Shown here piece by piece: positions 46,501 through 57,147 of a stretch of 64,000 nucleotides of DNA; the stretch's first letter is position 1; the number at the start of each line of letters is the position of its first letter. The stretch covers positions 868,001 through 932,000 of the forward strand of contig OZ218956.1 in assembly GCA_965112735.1 (NCBI GenBank). Direction: 5' to 3'. Below the pieces are notes generated by a model that saw nothing but the letters and a program-made list of their open reading frames with translations, did not search any database and had not been told where the DNA came from. The position numbers were made by a program, and so were the translations under genes. The DNA is from Phaeosaccion multiseriatum. Taxonomy: Eukaryota; Ochrophyta, other classes.

Positions 46501-48369
46501 TCAAGATGCCTTGGCCAAGGGGTCAAAGTAGTCAGTGTTCTTGCCCATGGGGCGGTGCTTGACCGTGGCCGGCTTTCCCGCCATTTCCCACGCCTTGACT
46601 ACGCCTTCAAAGTCCTCCATGGTAAAGGACAGCACCATCTGCCTGTTGTGCTGCTGCCCTGCCGCCGCAGCCTCTGCATCGGGCGGCTGAGTGCTGATCG
46701 TCTGGGGCATGCCGTCTTTCAGGGAAACGTTGGCCTCTCCAGTCTTGATCAGAAAAGAAAAGTCAAAGATATTCTCCACGGACTGTGTGGGTGTCATGTG
46801 AGAGCAAAAGGCAAGTGGTTAGGCATTGCTTCGGAGGGGAGCAGTAGCAGCAGCAGCAGCAGCAGCAGGCATTGCTTGGATATGACAAGCCATACCTGGG
46901 TAAACGACGCGGGGTCAATGAGGAAAGGAAAAAGGTCCAGGCCCGCGTGGTTGGTCTTCTTCATGAGGTCCTTTTGCACTTGCTGTTTTGTTTGTTGACG
47001 TAGGGGCACACACCGCAAGCGCAGGATAAGATGGTTCAACTCAAACAACGTATCCCTCCAAAGAAAGTAGTATCTCTCACCTTGAGTGTGCAGATGCGCT
47101 TGTCGGTGGCGTCCTGCTTGGCCTCCTTGCTGTTCGCCGTCTGCGTCACCTCCTCGGGGCGGATTTCCTGGCAGCAAATTCGAGCGTGAGGCAACGGGAG
47201 TTTTTTCAGACTAAAGAAAGGGTGCTGAGCTCTCTCGGGGTTTCAGACTCCTCTTACCGCAGCTGTTTCCACCACCTTCTTTCTTCGCACCGCCTGCTTG
47301 CGGACCTTCTCGGGCTGGTTTGGGGTGGGTGGGGTGAAGGGGGAGATTTGACACGGCCAGAGGGGGGTAAATTACAATTTCAAGCCATCAGAGGCTGTGT
47401 ACCAAACTCACCTTGTCCAAGGGCCCCAGCATGCAATTAAAAGTCGGCGTGTTCCCAAAATACACGCCAACCGCAACGCCCAGCTTGCTCCAGCTGAAGT
47501 CGGTCTTGCCGTTGCGCGTGCCCTGATCCCTGAGCTTATCGCACAGCTGCGGAGATGGGACACAGCCCACCATGGAAAATATCCTCTCGTAAGCGCGCGA
47601 GACACCTGGGGCAGGTTTTCGTTTCTGCGAGACTCACCGCTTCCGGGTCGACCTTGCACTTGGTCCCAGTGAGATCGTCCACCTGCTTCTCCGTGGCCTT
47701 GACGATGTGCTTTTGGTTTTCTGCGTCCATCACTGCCTCACGAGCATGCCCAACTTCCTTGAAGAGCTGCAGCAAGAAGAGCGTTTTGACAAGACCTCTC
47801 AGTCAGAGAGGGGGATCTCGGGGACGGCGCGCGCGCCAGTGTTCTCTCGCTCTCTCACCTCGTCATTCTGCTTGCTGAGAGTGTGAAATGCGTCCTTGGT
47901 CACGTCCCCAATCTCGTCCTGCTGGGCGAGAATGTCCTCTCGTAGCGAACGCTGCTTCTTGCGCAGCTCCCGGCGTTCCTCTTGGGTCTGCTTCTGTGCC
48001 CTTTTCACCTGCTTCTTCATCTTCTTCTTTCGGTTCGCGGCTACATCAACGTCCTCCTCTTCCTGCTCCGCTTCCCCAGTCCCCTCTTCCTCCCTGGCCT
48101 CTTCGTCATCGCGGCTTGGATATGAGTAGCAGAGAGGTGAAAGGATACGGAAACAAGTGAGTGAGAGAAGAGGAGGAGGAGGAGGAGGAGGAGGAGGAGG
48201 AGGAGGAGGAGGAGGAGGAGGAGGACTAAAGGAAAAAGGGGGGAGAGCAAGCAAACAAAAAAAAAACACGAAGCCCAAATCTAGAGTCAATTCCCGCCGA
48301 GAGGGATGCCCCCTATCTTTGGCTCACCATGCCCCCCGCGTACCTTCTCTTCTTCCCCTTTCCCGCCAT
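46501..48369 (-). CDS. NSE4, kleisin subunit of the SMC5/6 complex
   Basis: Nine exons (48369-48344, 48114-47859, 47766-47638, 47546-47412, 47305-47258, 47167-47081, 46982-46896, 46782-46501; the first is 26 nt) give 349 residues, close to yeast and human NSE4. I list eight segments; the total phase closes, so any ninth is not needed. NSE4 bridges the SMC5 and SMC6 heads in DNA repair and chromosome maintenance. The N-terminal part has an acidic/Lys-rich coiled coil and the kleisin helix LFKEVGHAREAVMDAENQ. The C-terminal winged helix carries the family signature SVENIFDFSFLIKTGEANVS and ends in FTMEDFEGVVKAWEM. It diverges from the hydroxylase gene with only 58 bp between start codons. Confidence 0.92.
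48173..48227. repeat. (GGA)n microsatellite in NSE4 intron 1
   Basis: About 18 GGA units on the plus strand inside the first intron of the minus-strand NSE4 gene. Confidence 0.95.
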
Positions 48370-48427
48370 GTTTGATCGGGTTCCTGCTACACTGTATTCA
48401 AAAAAAAATCGGTTTCCGCCTCCCTGC
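48370..48427. promoter_or_regulatory. 58-bp divergent start region, NSE4 / hydroxylase
   Basis: Only 58 bp separates the two start codons, if the hydroxylase start at 48428 is right (an alternative start at 48506 widens this to 136 bp). Both 5' UTRs and any core promoter must fit here or overlap the coding starts. It contains an A9 run at about 48401. Confidence 0.45.
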
Positions 48428-49696
48428 ATGAGTAAGCGTGTTGGTGCTCCAGTCGCCAATCCCCCCCCCCCCTCTGACAAGGGAGACTTAAATCGCCAAT
48501 CGCCAATGGGAAGCCGCTCGTGGCAGATTGGGCAGACGCAGCAGCTGCTGCTGCGGTCATTGGGTGGTGCGCTTTGGGTGATTCGCTCTCATGATACCTG
48601 GAGCTACTGGCACTACCCAGCTTTCCTCGTGCTCTGCTGCCTCGGGCTGGAAGTGTGGACCGGGCTTGCGCACGTCTTGGGTACAGCCAGGAGGGCGTGG
48701 CTAATCCCGGCCAGGGGCAAGCACTTGGACTCTTTCGAAACCGTCGACTATCTCTGCATAGCTCACAACAAGGTCTGGTGCACACAAACAGGCTGCCCAA
48801 GTGGGAAATGGAGCTTGCCTTGCTTACCATCACCACCCCCCCCCCCCTGCCGGTGCTCTCTGCCACAGGTATTCACCTCTCTATTCACCTATCATCTCCT
48901 GCAGTTCACTCAAAGAGGCCCGTTCGAGTGGGCTTTGGACAAGCTCTCGTGCACCAATTTTCTGGGGGGAGTGGTCGCCCTCTTCCTTGTCTATGACTTC
49001 TTCTACACGCTTTTCCACATGTAAGGGCGGCTCTCCCACGCGGGAGCACACAGTCTACCAAATTTCGACATCTATCTAAGAACTCCTCTTCTTCTCGCCC
49101 GTAGGTTTCTGCACCACCGCTCGGTGTACAAGTACGTCCACAAACATCACCACCGACAAAAGGCCCCATCGAGAGGAAACAGTGACGCTGTGAACGTTCA
49201 CCCCTTCGAGTTTGTGACCGGAGAGGTAAGAACACCTCTCGCTGTGCTCGGCGCTGTGCGTAGGGTGGGGGTTGTACATGCTGAAAATGGTGGGGGGGCC
49301 CACGGGCATGGAAGTGTGAGGGGACAGATGCTAATCCACGCCCCCTCCCTCACCCCCCCACCCCAAACACCGCAGTACAACCACCTGGCAGCTGCTTACT
49401 TGGTGTCCAGGATTATGCCTGTACACGCCCTTGCGGTTTGGACCTTTGTTTTGCTGGGAGGGTTTGCTGCTTCCTTGAACCACACCCGCTTCGACTTGAA
49501 GCTGCCCATCTTTCCGAGCCTGTTTCAGGTCAAGTATCACGATATCCACCACTGGTACCCCGATTGCAATTACGGTCAATACAGCGTGTTGTGGGACAAG
49601 GTGTTTGGGTCATTCAAGCCTTATCCAGATGACGGGCTTGACTCGAGAGCGGGGGGGGATTTCCGAACGGCAGCGAAGGAGACCAAGTCCCAATAA
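48428..49696 (+). CDS. Fatty-acid hydroxylase / sterol desaturase family membrane enzyme
   Basis: Four exons (48428-48772, 48869-49020, 49105-49225, 49376-49696) give 312 residues. This is a di-iron membrane oxidase family acting in the ER on sterols or lipids. His clusters are visible: FYTLFHMFLHHRSVYKYVHK, KHHHRQ, then NHTRFDLKLP and VKYHDIHHWYPDCNYG. Hydrophobic helices surround them. The last motif (HDIHHWYPD-NYGQY) is close to a subgroup of plant and algal hydroxylases, so the exact substrate is uncertain. The end FGSFKPYPDD is typical of the superfamily C-terminus. A second in-frame ATG at 48506 (MGSRSWQ) is also possible. Confidence 0.88.
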
Positions 49697-50691
49697 CGAC
49701 GGGGGAAGAGAAGGCTTGCTTCCTCCCCACCTCACGGACGGGAGCTCCAGAATGAAGGTTTTCAGTTTTTTAGCCTCGGCCAATATGGGAGCAAGCGAGC
49801 AAGAGGGAGCGAGGGACAGAGCGAGGGAGGCGAGAGGGCGCGAGAAGGGGGGGAGGGAGAGGGTGGCAGCGAGCGTGAGAGCGCGAGTGATAGAGATACA
49901 CACACAGAGAGAGAGAACGGGAGGAGAGAGAGCGGGAGAGGGAGAGAGGGTGGCTTCGAGCGCGAGAGCGCGAGTGAGAACGGGCAGTAAGAGAGCCTGA
50001 GGAAGTTGTGGCGAGCCAGCCCTTGGATTCGATAGCGCAAGGTGACGTTCCTCCTCAGTTGCCAACCTAGCGGCCTCGAGAGGGCAGTAGGTCTGTAAAT
50101 AGCGGGCCGCCGCCCGGGCCTTGAGAGCGATCGAGTCACCACAGATACGGATATCGATTTTATTCCGATATCGATTTTACCAAGTTGGCCGATTATCGAG
50201 AAAGAAGAGAAAAAATCGCCCGTTTTTGAAGGGTCAGGGGAAGGGGGAGTGTTCTTGAAGAAACGCTCGTGAAAATATTAATTTTGGGGGTGATTTGGGC
50301 AAAAAATATACAAAATAAACAAATTAAAACTAAATAAAAAAAATAGTTCGAAATAAAATATCCTTTTTTTCTTTTCTTTTTTTTTGTTTTTTTTTCCTTC
50401 TCCAATCGTGCACGCGTCCTCCACCCTCTCCCCCCCCCTCCTCCTCACCATGACACTTTCGTCTCACACACAAGTCGTTTCCTATCAAAAAAATTGTTTG
50501 CCTCGCAATTAAAAATAATAAGTCAATTTTTCAATTTTTTCCCTTTGAACTCCAATCCCCTCTCCGGCCACTGATCCATACTCAACATACACCACCTTCC
50601 GACCACTCTACCACACTCCTTCTACACTCTGAGGCACAGTTAAGGCTGAAGAAGGGAAATAATCCTTCCAGATCTCGCATGGGAGGCAATT
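49697..50691. other. Spacer with GA-rich and AT-rich blocks
   Basis: About 1 kb with no supported gene. A GAGAGCG-rich block occupies about 49795-49990. A direct repeat of GATATCGATTTTA lies at about 50150-50178. An AT-rich block with long A and T runs occupies about 50250-50400, quite unlike the GC-rich surroundings. The right part should contain the PSMG4 promoter. Confidence 0.6.
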
Positions 50692-51540
50692 ATGGGTGAG
50701 TATCTTTTCTTCGTTGTCTTGGAACCAAACCCAGACCACACCTCACCCATCCCCATCCCCCCCCCCCCCTCTCTCTGTCTTTCTCTTTGTCTCTGTCTCT
50801 GTGTGTGGGTGAATGGGTCCATCAGGGTCCGAAAGTGATGACTTTGAGATATTTGACGAGGAGACGAGTGAGAGAATTGAGAAGGAGATCGAGCAAGGCT
50901 TGGATGAGGCCGCGGTCAGCCTCGGATTGGAGGCAATAGAGCTGAAAGGAGGATCACATCGGAAGGAAGAAGACACATCAGACGTGCCATTAGACAAGCG
51001 GAAGGGACGGGTTCTGACTGTGGAGCCAGAAATCGGCATTCACACCTTCCAAGACACCATTGCAGACTTGGAGATTCGGTAAGTTTGACCTCAGGTCTGG
51101 TCCTCCTTTTGGGTATTGTAACCTGTTCGCGGTGTGTCCCTAAACCTTGTTGTCGAACAGTGGCCACTTGGTGATCTTGGACCGGTCGTGCTATGTGTGG
51201 GTGGCAATGGCGGAGGGCCCAGGGCAGCAGGGAGCGCTGGTGACGGCGATGAAGACGAAATATGAAAACATTCCCACCGTCAGCGTTCTGCAAGCAGGGG
51301 TTGGAGAGAGCTTCAGGTCAGGGAGAAGCATGAGAACTTTTTTTTTCTCGCCTTCTTGCTTCAAACAAGACCCGGTCCTCTCTCTCTCTCTCTTCTTGTC
51401 TGGGCAGTCCTGGGATGGCGCAGCGGCTGAGCAAACGGACGGGAATGGTCGTCTTTGCGAGCTGCGAGCTACCGGACACGGCTTTCAATGCCCTGCCAGC
51501 TATCGAAGCGAAGGTCCTCGCGCTTCTCAGCACTGTGTAA
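50692..51540 (+). CDS. Proteasome assembly chaperone 4 (PSMG4/PAC4)
   Basis: Model: a 4-nt first coding exon (50692-50695, ATG G), then 50826-51078, 51161-51316 and 51408-51540, giving 181 residues. If the first intron is not real, an in-frame ATG at 50813 gives MGPSGSESDDFE instead of MGSESDDFE. PAC4 works with PAC3 to build the 20S alpha ring in the cytosol. The conserved fold spans LEIRGHLVILDRSCYVWVAM, VTAMKTKYENIPTVSVL and GMAQRLSKRTGMVVFASCEL to the C-terminus. The acidic N-terminal extension of about 70 residues is longer than in animal PSMG4. It converges with the SET gene 68 bp away. Confidence 0.86.
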
Positions 51541-51608
51541 ATAAACGCCTTTCGATCATGTGCATCGTCGAGCTCTACAGCTCTACAATGAGCCCGAATC
51601 AAAATTGC

Positions 51609-54600
51609 CTAATTCATGAAGCCCGTGCACTTGGAGCTCCCGCAGTGGCAGGGCAATCTGTCGTCGGCCTTGTCTGCCAACGGAAACTTGTAGTCATAGG
51701 ACAGCTCCTCCCCTACGCTGATACTGGCCTTGGCGTAAATGGCAATCTTCTTCACGCCGCCGAGCTCGATGATCTACGTAAGGGGCGGGTGGGGAGGGGA
51801 ACGGAGTCAACGAGAGCCAACTGATAGGAGGGAAGGGGCAGCAGCTTACCCTGGGGTCACAGTTTGCGTCGCAGCTGTGATTGATGAACCTTGCGAGGCT
51901 CCCCTTGAAGGTGGCGTCTACCACAGTCTCCTCGTCTACACGAAACATGTAGTCACTGCCGATGCGCATTTGTTCGTACAGTGCCTCACGCTTGTCTGCC
52001 ACTAGATTGCGGATGATCTCCCCCTTGTACTCAATCACCAAGTCTCCAGCGCCAATGGGCTCCTCTGTGTGCGCGTTTCGGAGAACAGCAGAAGGAAGGG
52101 GCAGTCAAATGAACGCAAAGAAACAAACAGACCGGTGCATTCAATTTATGCATACCTGCAAATACGCCCCAACTGTGAATAGGGCTGCGCCCAAACCGCA
52201 ACTGCTTCCGCCTAGCTTGCAGCTGGTCAAGCTTGACCAAGCCGCTCTCCACAAGCTCTCCTCCCTCTCTCCGCATTCTCCGTTGGGACAGGCGCTGCAT
52301 CCGATCCTTCTTTGTGGCGGCAGAAAGGGGCTCCAGCACGGAAGGCTCGAGCTCAGAGGGGTCTCCACCCTCCTGGAGCGTTGCAGGCACATCAGTGGTC
52401 CTGCAAATAGCCCTCCGGAGACCCATTGGACTTTTGCGTTTCTGGGAGGTGCGACCACCCATCTGCTTGTCCAGGGCCGTGTACGGTCGACACCTGGCCG
52501 CGGGTTCCATGTCGTCGTCGACGGCCATATCCCTATTGTCTCTCGAGAGCGCTGTTTGATCCGGCAGTCCGCTCTCCTGACCAACAGCAGCAGCTCGTTG
52601 ACGTGACGCATCAACATGCACATCCGGCCCCAGCAGCCACGCCACGCTTCGCTTCCGTCTCTTTCGGTCCCCCTCTCCCAAAGGAGGCTCAAGCTCCCAG
52701 TCATCTTCCGGGGCATGTTCAGGGGAAAGCTGCGTCTCCCCTGCTGGCAACACGTGACAGCCATCCCTGTGCTCAAGTCCCATTTCGCAAACACGCTCCT
52801 CCTCCTCGTACACTTCCGGCGGAAGGGTAAACACGCACGGCGCCGATTTAGCCGAACTCCAAATGTCGTTCAGCAGCTTGCACATAGACTTGACCGCTGG
52901 ATCCTGCTGCTTACTCGGGTTTCTGTTGGGGGCAAAGGCCTGTCTCTCCCTCTCCCACACTTCCAGCTGCGCTACTTCAGACGGAAACCCCGTTGCCCAC
53001 GTTGAGCCAACCGCAAACCAGCGAGTCCGGCGCTCGGCACTGCTTTGTCCGACAGTGGCCCAAGGAGTTACTGCCAGTCCTGCCGGGCCGTACTGGCGCC
53101 GCACCTTGCGCTGCAACGTGGCCAGCTTGGCACAGATGCACCCACTGCACACCCATAGCCTGGACTTGGAAGGGGGGCAATCCCGGAAAGAAGGAGCAGT
53201 CGCCGCTGGAGCGGATTCAGAATCCCCCTCCTCTTCAACAATTCGAAAGCCGCGTGGCAGGGCAATCTTCGGTGGCTCGTACGCCTCGCCCAAGTCATGT
53301 CGTTCGCCTCCTGCTGCTTGCGTTTGCTCTTGGCCAAGAGAGGCCTTCCACTGCTGCCGGAGGAGACGCCTGAGCACTCGTAGAGCAGGTTTTTGTGACT
53401 TGTCCTTTGTTGTGCGTTGACAAGAGACAAAAGGGAAAGACAGAGGGAGAGAAAAGTTTAGAATGCCAGGGCTGCTTCGTGCTCCAGCAGCCGAAAAGGA
53501 ACGAAGATTGCACAAACCTTTTTTTGGACCCCTGTAAAGCCCCTCAGTCTACGTATCACCAACGGTAGCTGCCAGCAGAACTCGTCGTCTTTCAGCACCA
53601 CAGCCTTGCCTGGGTTGGGTGATGATGATGCTGGGCCAGACGTACGCTCGTACCGCCTGGGCAATGGCAGCACCACCCATTCACCATCCCACGGAAGTAC
53701 CCCACCCGTCTCTGTAGTGTGCACATCAACAAAGCGCACGTAGTGACAGCGCAGGCTTGCATCGAAGGCCGTGACAATGGAGGCCCTCCAAAGGCCTCCG
53801 AGAAGCACTAAGGCCCCGTGACCTACGGCCGCTGCTCCTTCCGGTTCGCCCACGAGCTCTCCCTCCTCCCCTACGCCATGGGACCGGAGCATACGTGCCG
53901 AGAGCTTGTCTTCGAAGCGTCGGCAACGGACATGTACCCGCCTCCGACAATAGTAGCAGCACACCATGCTGCCCTTCAGACCGGCAGCCCCGCAACTGTT
54001 GCACACGTGGCGCATTCCAAGATTTGCCCCGTCCTCCATCCCACGCCCGGCCTGCAACGCCAAAGGCGAGGAGACGCGGCCTCTCTTCCGGCTTGGGGTC
54101 TTGGCTTCGTCTGCGCTCGGTTCTCTAACTCCTGCCAGCCCTTGGCCAGCAGCGCAGAAGCTTTGCCCGACCACAGCGCACCACCTCGCCTGCGCGCTCT
54201 TCTCCGCTCTCGCGCTACAGGGCCCGCATGTGCACAGGCCCAAGCAACAAGGCCCCGCCCAGGCCTTGTTGCTGTCATCGTCCACCGCTTCGTCCACTGC
54301 TGCAAGCCTCTTGGCGCAAATATCACAAAATCGTCTACCACAGCCTCTCGCGCGACACTTCTTGAGTTTCCTCCCCTCACTGACTCTTCTGCACCGATGG
54401 CAAATACGCGTGGACCTCTCATCCTCCTCCGCATTTCGATCAGTTTCCAGTTGCCCAGCAGGGCAAGCCGTCACAGAGGAAGAAGCAGCCTTGGCAATGC
54501 CAGCAGATACCTCAGCCCGAGGCATACATAGGCGCTTCTTCAAAGGGTGCATCTTGTGCACCTTCGGTCTGGCATCCGCAGCGGGGTCCTCGGCGACGCT

Positions 54601-56963
54601 CCGTGAAGTAGACACGACGACGGGAGGGGGGAAATCCTTGGCATCCTCTCGTACAAAGTACACATCAAGGGTGCGGCAGTAACGGTGGCTCAAGAAAAAC
54701 TCTGCTTGCATGTGATAAGGGTTGTTCACCACCTTCCCAGCGCAAGGATTCAGCCTCGCATCTCTGCAAGGGTGGACTCGAGTGCTTCTCACGGCACAGC
54801 AAGCCTGCACGCGGAGTGTGACCGGCTCCAATTCAAGCTGCCTTTCGTGTGGGAAAAGTCGATCATCCTCTACCACTTCAGACATGCGTGCCTCCTCATG
54901 CTTGACTCTGCACTCCTCAAAAACTTCGGCATTCCCGTGAACTGTAGCGTTCATTCCCTCTCGAGTGTCTTGGGGATACAGAACCCTGGTCACATCCAGC
55001 CATCGGCACGCCCCCGGCGGTGGATCCTCTCCCACCGCCACAACACGTCCAATGGGTGGGAACATGCCATCCCCCCTTCCTCCCAAAGCCTCCTGCGGGC
55101 TCCTTTCTGCTGCGCCCTTCAAGCCTATGTAACCGTCGCGCTCTCCTCTTCTCCATCGCCATCGACTGACGGCCCACTGCCAGTTATCCGCCTTACCCCA
55201 CTCGCTATCCCATGCATCTCCAATCTCTCCTCCTTCCTCCCCACCAGGACCAACCTCCAAGGCGTGCCTATTGAAGCGCTCCAGATTCCTTTGCCGCGGC
55301 CTCTTTGCGCTTGGGAAACGAGGGTCTTGCCAGTCCTCAAACACATCCTTCTTAACCCGCATGATGAGCTTTCCACTCGGAGACGGCTCCTGTTCTCCAG
55401 GCCTCGTCAGAATCTCATCAATGACCATACCGTCCTCTACATACTCCAAAACATGTACATCGGAATCCGCCGTATAGCTTCGGACCTTGGCCTCATACCA
55501 CTGTCCCTCCCCGTCCCACCACACTGACACATGCCTCCCCACTAGGCCTTCCGCCTCATCCTGACCACCGGCTCGCGGTTCCCTCCATTCATTCTCAGGC
55601 GGGTCAAGTCCCTGCCGCCCTTTCTCTCTCTCCCTTGGCCGTTCCCCACCGTCTTCACCCAATGTGCTGCGATTCCTCTTGTCCTTGGGAGCTGCAATTG
55701 CCCGCTTGGCAGCCTTCTCAGACGCGCAACGCAGAAAGACATAGTCTCCGGGCTTGAAAGTCGGTATACTCGCTCCTGAGCAGGGGTCTTTCTCCTTTGG
55801 TTGCGAGGAGGGGGCCTCTCCTCTGTGAGGAGAGCCCCCCTCCTTGCGACGCCTCTCCTCACAGCCCTCACAAGTCTCTCCATGTACCAGAGCCTGAGAC
55901 CGGTACTGCAGCAGCTTGTCCCTGGCCCCGGAGCGAATGAGGAGAGGAGCAGCGCGCAGTAGGCTGTCCTTCTTCCAGAGCCCCCCTTGCTTGGCGGTCG
56001 GAGTAGCGCAACTCTCGCCTACGCTATCCTCACCACTGGACGAGCTTCCTCCTTCCTCGTCTTTCTCATCCTCGTCCGCCTCCTCTTCCTCCTCCTCCTC
56101 CTCCTCCTCCTCCTCCTCCTCCTCCTCCTCCTGCTCCTCACCCTCCTCCTCAACCCCCCCCCCCCCCCCCTCCTCCTCCCCCAGTACGTCCCGCGAGCTA
56201 TTCACCTGCTTGGACACCGGGCAGACCCCCGCTCCACCAATCGCCTTTCTGACAGAGCTTCCCCTGCGCCCAGCCTTTCGGGCCTTCCCCTTCCCCTCGC
56301 CAGTATTTTTTTCAGTCTGCGAACCCTGGTGCTTCTCAAAATTGGTCGGATACTTGTCGTACGTGTACACCTCTGTCACCCGCTTCGCCCGCCTGTTTGT
56401 GGAGGTAAGCAGCAGGCTGTAAGCAGCAGATTTAGGCACAGGGAACATCTCCTCTCTCTATTACCTTGTAGTTGCCAAGATGATGTTTGTGGTGTCCAGT
56501 CCGGATTCAGTCCTCAGCTTTTGCCGAGAGGTGGCACACATTTGGCAGCTCTCGGCTGCGGCATCGTTGAGGAAAGTACAGGTGAAGCACCCCCAGCGTC
56601 CTTCACCCTCCTCCTCCTCCTCCTCCACCTCCTCCTCCTCCTCCACCTCCTCCTCCTCCTCCTCCTCCTCCTCCTCCTCCTCCTCCTCCTCCTCCTCCTC
56701 CACCTCCACCTCCACCTCCACCTCCACCTCCACCACCACCTCCTTCTCCTCCTCCTCCTCCTCCTCCTCCTCCTCCTCCTCCTCCTCCTCCTCCTCCTCC
56801 TCCTCCTCTCCTCCTCCTCCTCCTCCTCCTCCTCCTTCTCCTCCTCCTCCTCCTCCTCCTCCTCCTCCTGTTCCTCCTCCTGTTCCTTACCCCCTCCGTC
56901 CACAATTCCCTTCCTCTTCTTCCGCCCCTCCGTCTTCTCCTCACTCAGCATCTCCATTAGCAT
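51609..56963 (-). CDS. Large SET-domain methyltransferase with RanBP2, Cys-rich, PHD and Tudor-like domains
   Basis: Exons: about 56963-56465, 56392-53518, 53404-52156, 52064-51850, 51773-51609. Order: acidic Glu tract; a RanBP2-type zinc finger (WGCFTCTFLNDAAAESCQMC); a Tudor-like domain (HVSVWWDGEGQWYEAKVRSY); a 4CXXC_R1-type Cys-rich domain (ICHRCRRVSEGRKLKKCRAR, then RRFCDICAKRL and CTCGPCSARAE); a PHD-like finger (CNSCGAAGLKGSMVCCYYC); then a C-terminal SET domain (GAGDLVIEYKGEIIRNLVAD, FINHSCDANCDP, VGEELSYDYKF) and post-SET cysteines (LPCHCGSSKCTGFMN). Known biology: SET1/MLL/ASH1-type lysine methylation of histones; SET and post-SET resemble SET1/MLL (H3K4) best. The 5' end is unsure: the Glu tract switches frame near 56806. 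Confidence 0.88.
56080..56140. repeat. (TCC)n microsatellite coding poly-Glu
   Basis: About 20 TCC units within the large SET-gene exon read as a Glu tract on the minus strand. Confidence 0.95.
56600..56875. repeat. Long (TCC)n / (CCA) array at the 5' end of the SET gene
   Basis: About 270 bp of TCC with scattered CAC/ACC, coding Glu with Val on the minus strand. A slip (TCCTCTCC) near 56806-56810 shifts the Glu frame into Arg in one reading. Confidence 0.93.
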
Positions 56964-57071
56964 GCCCCTGAAGTTGAAAGCGGCGCATCGGAGGCTGGTC
57001 GTTGCCCGTGTGTATCATATTGGCTTCGTTCCCCCCCTCAATAATTTGTTGGCTTACTTCTTCTTGCCCTC

Positions 57072-57147
57072 AAATACACACAAACCCTGAGGGGAGTGTC
57101 AGCAGGCATAATACACACCAAGCCTTGAGGGGAGTGTCAGCAGGCAT
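57072..57147 (+). repeat. 38-bp tandem duplication at the acyltransferase start
   Basis: Copy 1 is 57072-57109 and copy 2 is 57110-57147, nearly identical (core TTGAGGGGAGTGTCAGCAGG in copy 2). The acyltransferase ATG (57146) lies at the end of copy 2; the same point of copy 1 reads CATAAT and so is no start. Confidence 0.85.

Noticed and set aside
49605-50142. Open frames in the GAGAGCG-rich spacer
   Set aside because: Composition-driven, low complexity on both strands, with no domain and no splice-consistent partner exons.
53818-55527. Plus-strand frames of 237-280 codons opposite the SET gene
   Set aside because: Antisense shadows of a GC-rich coding exon whose minus-strand frame has clear Tudor, zinc-finger and SET continuity.
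56514-57090. Poly-Arg, poly-Gly and poly-Leu/Ser frames in the TCC array
   Set aside because: They are alternative readings of the Glu-coding triplet array of the SET gene.
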